In this document: in pieces, positions 16,601 to 19,735 of the stretch | How positions within the stretch are numbered: position 1 is the first letter of the stretch | How the letters are laid out: every line of letters starts with the position of its first letter | NCBI GenBank assembly: GCA_005223375.1 | Contig: RXOD01004633.1 | Span: forward strand, 1 to 19,735 | DNA: 19,735 nucleotides | Source: Amoebophrya sp. AT5.2 | Taxonomy: Eukaryota; Sar; Dinophyceae; Syndiniales; Amoebophryaceae | Direction: 5' to 3' | Notes under the pieces: generated by a model | The model's database searches: none | Seen by the model: only the letters and a program-made list of their open reading frames with translations | Told to the model about the DNA's origin: nothing | Program-made: the position numbers and the translations under genes

Positions 16601-17255
16601 TTGGAACAAATATAGGTACGGTCGTGGCAATCAGGTGCTGTAGTTGCTGCTTCAGGTGCTCCTATGTTTCTACTCCCGCATTGATATTATTTCACTCTGC
16701 CCATTTCGCACCACGCCCGTAGGTCGTCGAAGCTCGGTAACTCGGTGCTGTGTCGGCGGCGGCGGCTCTTCGGATAACTCAGCCTCGGATGATCTGCTTC
16801 ACGAGGGCCCCACAAGTCAGGCCAGCTCCAAGGACACCGCCATGACGACGACCACCTCAACCTCAGCCTCATCAAACAAACCTACGAAACTCCCAGGCGC
16901 CAACGGTCGATGGAGCACGGTGGAAACGGGCGGCTACATCGGCTTCGCGAGCACCGGCGTGGTCCGGAAATCGCAGCTGGAGGCGGAGGAAGCGCTGAAT
17001 AAGTCCGTGGGAAGCAGCGCGGGAGGAGGAAAGGGAACAAAGGAAGAACCGACGTACGCGTGCCCCCGCTCCACGAAGTACTCGTTGGTGGAACTAAGCG
17101 ATGGCAAACGGCCAGAGGACGTGGACCCGACCAAAAAGGAGCACTACCTGGCAGCGGACGAGTTTCACACCGTCTTCGCCATGCACGTGGACGAGTGGGA
17201 CAAGCTACCCGTCTGGAAGCGCACGCAAAAAAAGAAGGACAAGGGGCTGTTCTGA
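4602..17255 (+). CDS. Villin/gelsolin family actin-binding protein, six gelsolin domains plus villin headpiece, seven exons
   Basis: My join is 4602-4879, 5049-5883, 6118-6240, 14433-14844, 15197-15898, 16147-16575, 16723-17255, giving 1103 aa. All junctions are GT-AG and phase-consistent. The start is ATG 4602 (gccgaaaATGG). Residues 1-45 are a Lys/His- and Ser/Glu-rich tail. G1 is ~46-155 (EVWRIEH, GQFYSGDSYIVLH, FYWLGKDSTVDEKG), G2 ~166-262, G3 ~285-395 (GTETAMFKTFFAQF), G4 ~440-545 (VKIWRIEKF, SYGQFFSGDSYIV, VVQGKEPSNFLRLF), G5 ~571-662 and G6 ~680-777 (VMLLDCYSAVYVWVGDGA). Residues ~785-1040 are a Lys/Glu coiled coil then a disordered Ser/Thr/Gly region. Residues 1044-1103 are a villin headpiece ending KKKDKGLF. 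The family severs, caps and bundles actin under Ca2+ and phosphoinositide control, and the headpiece adds an F-actin site. The ATG at 14448 could alternatively start a separate G4-headpiece gene, but exon 3 (GAG|) and exon 4 (|GTC) join in phase and the linker resembles gelsolin. Confidence 0.88.
4880..5048 (+). other. Villin intron 1 (169 bp)
   Basis: The donor is aaaaa|gtacgt and the acceptor caccag|gtacga, in phase 2. Splicing restores the G1 core DVNKKYDLFYWLGKDS across the junction, which is the family pattern of a strand followed by FYWLG. The five bases gtacg are repeated at both ends of the intron. Confidence 0.92.
5884..6117 (+). other. Villin intron 2 (234 bp)
   Basis: The donor is tcgagg|gtaccg and the acceptor caacag|atggac, in phase 0. 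Without splicing the frame stops at 5911-5913. With splicing G3 reads TGMSRMDAGTETAMFKTFF, aligning gap-free with the end of a canonical gelsolin G3 (T...G.ET..FK.FF). This makes the early stop an intron feature rather than the gene end. Confidence 0.92.
6295..7158 (-). pseudogene. Decayed antisense coding segment, 3'-most (unknown family)
   Basis: On the minus strand one frame is open from 7158 to a stop at 6295. Its first ~90 codons look like real protein: MIGIDSEELAKQLPRASVYE, ETMAKIRLLLLLLSRERKG, QWLDQNKHAANILGQIFAG. After about 6900 the same frame turns Arg/Ala/Ser-rich, while another frame (about 6900-6765) becomes protein-like (ALGLVIDPEHAAPVARLHGL, WSPSKQLGRLLLQKSANQ). This is the pattern of a coding sequence that suffered indels. 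No domain is recognised. The stop at 6295-6297 may mark the end of the former gene, about 55 bases inside the villin intron. Confidence 0.5.
7266..8305 (-). pseudogene. Decayed antisense coding segment with in-frame stops and an 83-bp duplication (unknown family)
   Basis: Read on the minus strand, 8305-8036 ends LDKGKGPHGQSERSDLSAG, VVVQTLAWQEVRNV and then a TGA. After the 83-bp duplication the reading resumes as SQKLLRDPRDWNNQQQKAIE, CAGFFFREMPA, a TAG near 7833, then SELGQKLDDVKKERDKFGAK and a well-formed 180-codon stretch down to 7266 (RFYESLKRADPCPVESRNIL, YFLFLTMIMREAMQNE, GAQQFRSFLGKVEARRARSG). The segment is helical and charged, like a structural or nucleic-acid-associated protein, but shows no known motif. 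If the duplication is discounted, the two halves are in one frame. That supports a single ancestral ORF inactivated by duplication and stops. Confidence 0.55.
7882..8047. repeat. 83-bp tandem duplication (two copies)
   Basis: Copy 1 is 7882-7964 and copy 2 is 7965-8047, with only a few mismatches (for example gttgttccag against tttttggtccag near the start). The unit is not a multiple of three, so it shifts the antisense frame that encodes RDPRDW in each copy. The duplication therefore post-dates loss of function or caused it. Confidence 0.9.
8565..8660. repeat. 48-bp tandem duplication (two copies)
   Basis: Copies are 8565-8612 and 8613-8660, starting gttgaaggg(c/g)ttgaaggct. The unit is a multiple of three, so in the antisense direction each copy can be read as the 16-residue phrase STGTGKGVG(E/K)AF(N/K)PFN. 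Confidence 0.92.
8806..8880. repeat. 42-bp direct repeat (two copies)
   Basis: The phrase cccgtttccgtgataatc followed by acagaaaagcca occurs at about 8806-8837 and 8848-8880. A further cccgtttccgg precedes the first copy at about 8794. In the antisense frame this gives two FLAFL(C/Y)DYHGNG phrases. Confidence 0.88.
8912..9840 (-). pseudogene. Decayed antisense coding segment (unknown family)
   Basis: Minus-strand reading from about 9840 gives an acidic stretch (FPSLLDQSGLEGELEGSQPS then GQLKESDELGTDWPAPVLST). It must change frame near 9690 to continue as VVQDIPKALRGEPGPRAELP, RRPEYKTGDDFGAHLGKISK and VPAGKASTTFGLL (to about 9440). After another frame change, 9238-8912 reads CDSVLVGLLTFLSSIQAEEK and DARELPSDGAAVVTDMTAGA. 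Each piece has a balanced protein-like composition, but none lasts more than ~70-110 codons. That is what a frameshifted pseudogene looks like. No domain is recognised. Confidence 0.45.
9708..11546 (-). pseudogene. Decayed antisense coding segment, 426- and 147-codon frames (unknown family)
   Basis: A minus-strand frame from 11340 is clearly protein-like: TAVDDGTSWTLAELAAVTLA, GMKSALLKRAIKHCNEECDE, TAEKVKNLLAGFLGSGSGTN, AKHIQNRLKGLNESQWHPPE. At about 11060 it degrades, and another frame takes over with CALAVACQIINQSPGLFEVA, RRPITNEDAADDLSTSDGLG, VVFEEKRPDDEMDAGA. That 426-codon frame stays open to 9708, but most of it (about 10700-9850) is Arg/Ser/Pro-rich and spans the telomere-like array at 10231-10295, so I do not believe it is one real exon. 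Upstream, 11546-11324 holds further frameshifted pieces. The short helical phrases are suggestive, but there is no named fold. Confidence 0.45.
10231..10295 (-). repeat. Degenerate interstitial telomere-like array, CCCTAAA/TTTAGGG type
   Basis: From 10231 the sequence divides into nine consecutive heptads in one register: gcccaaa, ccttaag, cctgaaa, ctcttcg, ccctagc, ccctaaa, ccgttga, ccctata, ccctaaa, followed by cc. Two are exact CCCTAAA and most others match at 4-6 of 7 positions. TTTAGGG is the telomere repeat of plants, many algae and several alveolates including dinoflagellates. The register over 63 bases makes chance unlikely. The G-rich strand is the minus strand. Confidence 0.7.
11543..12246 (-). 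pseudogene. Decayed antisense coding segment with two C2H2/C2HC zinc-finger-like motifs
   Basis: In the minus-strand frame 12118-11543, residues 49-72 read CVRYACRLRSLD...MRRHVRHC (C-x4-C-x13-H-x2-H-C). Residues 89-107 read CKLCSAKVLG...HAFNSH (C-x2-C-x9-H-x4-H). Both lie at 11798-11974 and resemble zinc-binding fingers. They are followed by GRLIREKIAGRDLLSGPVMQ and SGGLFLELPRPVYGV. Just upstream another frame gives MVQNRHAYPLAPGMPLGPDS (about 12246-12187), which looks like the preceding part displaced by a frameshift. This suggests nucleic-acid binding in the ancestral protein. Spacing is non-standard and no named family fits. Confidence 0.4.
12771..12796. repeat. 26-bp exact dispersed repeat, copy A
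   Basis: Identical over 26 bases (beginning agcagaaaggtccgcgcgcg) to 13563-13588, with both flanks diverging at once. In the antisense direction both copies can be read RADLSA. Confidence 0.9.
13563..13588. repeat. 26-bp exact dispersed repeat, copy B
   Basis: Partner of 12771-12796, 792 bases away. It sits directly before the antisense phrase FAASYWEKFYENPQDYRRR. A match of this length inside 8 kb suggests a duplication or a shared motif in the dead element. Confidence 0.9.
13863..13938. repeat. 40-bp tandem duplication (two copies)
   Basis: Copies are 13863-13902 and 13903-13938, starting gctcggtcgtgactttgctg, with one mismatch over the shared 36 bases. Each contains ttagttagtacttag, which puts stops in the antisense frames and separates the decayed segments on either side. 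Confidence 0.92.
13935..14369 (-). pseudogene. Decayed antisense coding segment, 5'-most (possible former gene start)
   Basis: An ATG at 14369 (minus) opens a 104-codon frame (MRLTSGGICNALDRPKKDRR, GVAFLAFIERERNAPG). Later pieces in other frames include TDFPEGFALERKNV and a closing GTGFAEALPWLVEN that ends at a TAA on 13935-13937. If the chain is one element, this is its upstream end, about 60 bases from the villin exon 4 acceptor. Whether this short ORF belonged to the same protein as the next segment is not clear, since the 40-bp tandem repeat lies between them. Confidence 0.4.
14845..15196 (+). other. Villin intron 4 (352 bp)
   Basis: The donor is acagcg|gtagaa and the acceptor acacag|gttttc, in phase 1, between G4 (ending QGKMVLHQGGCDS) and the G4-G5 linker (GFRSTRADSTTSS). 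The intron is A/T-richer than the exons. An 88-codon antisense frame inside it (15135-14869) has no recognisable motif. Confidence 0.88.
15899..16146 (+). other. Villin intron 5 (248 bp)
   Basis: The donor is agaaaag|gttagc and the acceptor ggacag|gcttcg, in phase 1. It removes an in-frame TAG at 15901-15903 and joins the end of G6 (HFVGWDASKRKG) to FADLYEEKQKKRN, the usual W..........Y/DL pattern after the last gelsolin domain. Confidence 0.88.
16576..16722 (+). other. Villin intron 6 (147 bp)
   Basis: The donor is tgaaag|gtaagt, the most consensus-like in the window. The acceptor is cccgtag|gtcgtc, in phase 1. It joins the charged linker (SSLRRPSVKG) to RRSSVTRCC, leading to the headpiece exon. 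Alternative acceptors slightly upstream cannot be excluded because the linker is not conserved. Confidence 0.8.
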
Positions 17256-18779
17256 ACATTCCTACTTCGCGTCGATTTGCGGGACCCGGATCCAATCCGA
17301 TTCACTCCGAGGGATTGCGGTCGTGTCAGACTAAGCTATACAGATGCTTTATTTGAGAAGTAGTGTTTTAACGGATACTGTACCTATAAGTTTTTCTTTT
17401 TGCAGGAGCTTCTGAGGCGGGCTTCCCGTGCTGCCTCAACAAGTGGCTAAGGGGCATGAGATGGGCTAGATTACAGCACTGCCGTTTCATACGGCCAAAG
17501 CCAGCTCTAACTAGCTTCTGTGCGATCGCTACACACATTTTTCTATCTAAACATGCCTTCGCGACACTTGTTAGACACGACTCGACGTTCCTGGAGTTAG
17601 AGCTTCACTTAATACACCTACGCCAGTCTTTGGATGAATAGGATCGATTGGCAGCTGCAGCATCTACAACACTTTCATTCAATTCTTTTTGAGGAAGCAA
17701 GTGTCTCTCTATATCGGAAGCCACGTATGGGTATGGATATGGAAGCCTGGATATAGTAGCTGGCTTATGCATCTAGTCTTTCGAAGAAGATCGTACATCG
17801 TGATCGTAGCGAGTATGTAAGGATGAAGAAGGAGAACATATTTCAATATTACTTGAGAGGTCTACCGACATCAGCAACGCACATTGTTTCCGCGATACAT
17901 GCATCAGAAGCGCGACTAGAACTGCAGCGATGTAGTGGTAATCAGAGAGAGGGTGTCTCTGCAGTCATCGAGGCACCTAAGTGGGCTGGTCGATCAGCAG
18001 AGCGAGTCAAATGGAAACAAGCCTGGTCAAAAGCAATCATGTACGTTACTCGTTTTGAATGTCTGCCAACCAAGGAGCGAGCATCCTGAACCATTTGCCG
18101 AAAGAGCATGAGAGAGTGCCCTGCATAACGTGGGTTTTTGTCAGAAATTTCGTTGTTCGTGAGGCTGCAGAAACAATTTTAAAAAAGGGAATTCAAGAAG
18201 TTCGGTGACTCGTCGTCCGCGTAAAGGGACAAGAAAATACCGTGCGCAAGAGGATTGTTTCAATGAGTTTGTTCGTCCATGTTGTTGGGGAGAGACAAGT
18301 TTTTTCTACGGCTTTTCGTACGACGTCGAACCACGTCGCAATTCCGTTTCCGGGAGGTGCATTGTTCCAAGGCAAGCGCCTCTTATGCATCACATAGGAG
18401 GGTCGTTTTCTCGCCGGAGCTTGTTTCGTCGACGGCATAGATACTCGCACTGGGTGGTTTTGCTGTTTCGCTGTAGAGACTGAACTCATTATCCGACGGC
18501 AGACTCAGAAAACACTTCGTTGTCGAATCAATCCTCACATTTCCACGGCGAAAGCCCACGCAAACGAAACCTTGCATAAACAGGCATCACAAGTAATTCG
18601 CAAGACACTGCACCACGCGAGGCACACAAGCACGAACGAGAGCAACCACCCCCATCGAATCAAAGATAGCGTTTTTTTCTCCCGTTAGAAGATTCCTCCA
18701 CCTCTCTCGTCCCTCGACGAAAGTACAGAACTGCTACAGTCGTCTCTCTAAGAGTACAGACACCAAGTTCAACAGCAAA
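17256..18779. other. Intergenic spacer between villin and phosphagen kinase
   Basis: About 1.5 kb, A/T-richer than the exons. The first part is the villin 3' UTR and the last part the kinase 5' UTR (…cagcaaaATGGG). The best open frame is 17823-18089 (ATG, 88 codons, MKKENIFQYYLRGLPTSATH); it has no motif and I rate it unlikely to be a gene. A small cluster of gtatgg/gatatgga phrases lies at about 17720-17755. A ttttgcag at 17399-17406 looks like an acceptor site and could belong to a 3' UTR intron. No RNA gene was recognised. Confidence 0.5.
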
Positions 18780-19735
18780 ATGGGTTGCGGAGCATCCAAG
18801 GCTGAAGCGGGGGCCGCTGCGCCCAGCGCCGCCCCGAAGCCGGTGAACAGGAACGACCCCAACTATCCGCCCATGGGTCTGGCGCCCACCGTCCAGGGCC
18901 TCCCCGACTGGATCAAGCTCGGCTGCGGCGACGTTGCGTACATTTGCGAAGAGAAGGGCGCCACCTTCCCCGGTGACAAGTGCCCGGACAAGCTCCCCGA
19001 TCTGTCCAAGCACGGAAACCTTTGCGCCATGGCGCTGCGCGAGCACCCGGAAATCTACGAAAAGTATATTTTATCGGACTCTGAAAAAAAAATCACATTG
19101 CTATGGTTTGTGCTGTGGGAGGCCGCTTCTAAACAACCGACCGTGAGGTTGTGCGGTTTGGGAAGTGGCCGCATCCTGTATTCTCGTACAGGTCCCCTGC
19201 TGTCTTTTCATGTGCCTGTGGTCTTTCATTTTTAGGAGGAATTTGAGGATCTGTCCTCGGTTGCCTTTAATGTTCGGCATTCGTTTTTCCAGGTACAAGA
19301 ACGTGAAGACGAAGGGCGGCGTCTCCCTGGCGAATTGCATCAAGACGGGTATCGACAACCCCGGACACCCGCACATCCTGACCTGCGGTCTGGTTGCCGG
19401 TGACGAAGAGTGCTTCACCACCTTCAAAGACCTGTTCGACATCGTCGTCGGAAAGCGCAACGGCGACTACGCGCCCGATGCGGTCCACAGTACCGACATG
19501 GATATCAACAAGCTGAGCACCACGAAGATCGACCCCACCGGAAAATACTGTATTTTTCCAACGAGTTGAAATTCTTTATTTTCTCGATTGGGTCAAAGGC
19601 AGTATCTATACTTACAACTTTTCACTCTGCAACTTACAACGAAGAGGAAGGCGGTTCGGAGGTCAGGCCGATTTGTCTTTTAAGCTCGCGCTATCTGAAC
19701 GTGTTCACAGGCCTGACTACCCGCTGCCGCACCGG
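18780..19735 (+). CDS. Phosphagen (guanidino) kinase, N-terminal part, probably N-acylated (3' partial)
   Basis: My join is 18780-19063, 19293-19549, 19711->19735, running off the window. The family reversibly moves phosphate from ATP to a guanidino compound (arginine, creatine, taurocyamine and others), buffering ATP in flagella or muscle. The N-terminus MGCGASKA fits N-myristoylation at Gly2 with palmitoylation at Cys3, known in some protist arginine kinases. Residues ~63-95 carry FPGDKCPDKLPDLSKHGNL and EHPEIYEKY. Exon 2 has KGGVSLANCIKTGIDNPGHP (~102-121), GLVAGDEECFTTFKDLFDIV (127-146) and HSTDMDINKL. Exon 3 begins the catalytic domain with LTTRCRT, the usual (S/T)(S/T)R.R motif. The specificity loop (KTKGGVSL) is not the typical arginine kinase S/GVGIYAPD, so the substrate cannot be named. 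ATG context is cagcaaaATGGG. Confident family call. Confidence 0.93.
19064..19292 (+). other. Phosphagen kinase intron 1 (229 bp)
   Basis: The donor is cgaaaa|gtatat and the acceptor ttccag|gtacaa, in phase 2. It restores EIYEKYKNVKTKGGV across the junction. Its boundary resembles villin intron 1 (…aaaa|gta and …cag|gtac). Confidence 0.92.
19550..19710 (+). other. Phosphagen kinase intron 2 (161 bp)
   Basis: The donor is aatact|gtattt and the acceptor ttcacag|gcctga, in phase 1. It joins DPTGKY to CLTTRCRT, the start of the catalytic domain. Unspliced reading stops at 19567-19569. Confidence 0.88.

Noticed and set aside
18500..18780. Relict dinoflagellate spliced-leader sequence upstream of the kinase ATG
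   Set aside because: No match to a spliced-leader-like ccattttggctcaag string upstream of this start or the villin start.

Overview
The window is nuclear DNA from a unicellular eukaryote. It has spliced genes, GT-AG introns of about 150-350 bp, long disordered linkers in its proteins and G/C-rich exons set in more A/T-rich spacers. Every gene I could place with confidence lies on the + strand. An alveolate (dinoflagellate, Syndiniales or chromerid-like) is my best guess. The support is a flagellate-style acylated phosphagen kinase, a G directly after the 3' splice AG in most introns, and a decayed telomere-like array of the CCCTAAA (TTTAGGG) type. None of these proves the lineage, and no gene was checked against a database.

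Layout. (1) Positions 3-1346 are the 3' end of a CLC-type chloride channel/transporter gene: a long disordered cytoplasmic stretch followed by a CBS domain. (2) Positions 2040-3071 hold an intronless orphan gene of 343 aa. (3) Positions 3072-4601 are spacer with two tandem repeats (102-bp and 43-bp units). (4) Positions 4602-17255 form one large villin/gelsolin gene. I could join seven exons with consistent phase, giving 1103 aa: gelsolin repeats G1-G3, then G4-G6, a charged coiled-coil/disordered linker, and a C-terminal villin headpiece. (5) The third intron of that gene (6241-14432, 8192 bp) is exceptional. It is G/C-rich like exon DNA, carries antisense protein-like reading broken by many frameshifts and stops, has several internal duplications, and contains a degenerate interstitial telomere-like array. 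(6) Positions 17256-18779 are spacer. (7) From 18780 to the window end is the 5' part of a phosphagen (guanidino) kinase gene with two introns and an N-terminal MGCGASK acylation motif.

Functionally the recognisable genes are an anion channel, an actin-severing/bundling protein and an ATP-buffering kinase. Their adjacency does not suggest an operon-like system. The unusual object is the dead antisense element inside the villin gene: I can see that it once coded for protein, but I do not recognise the family.
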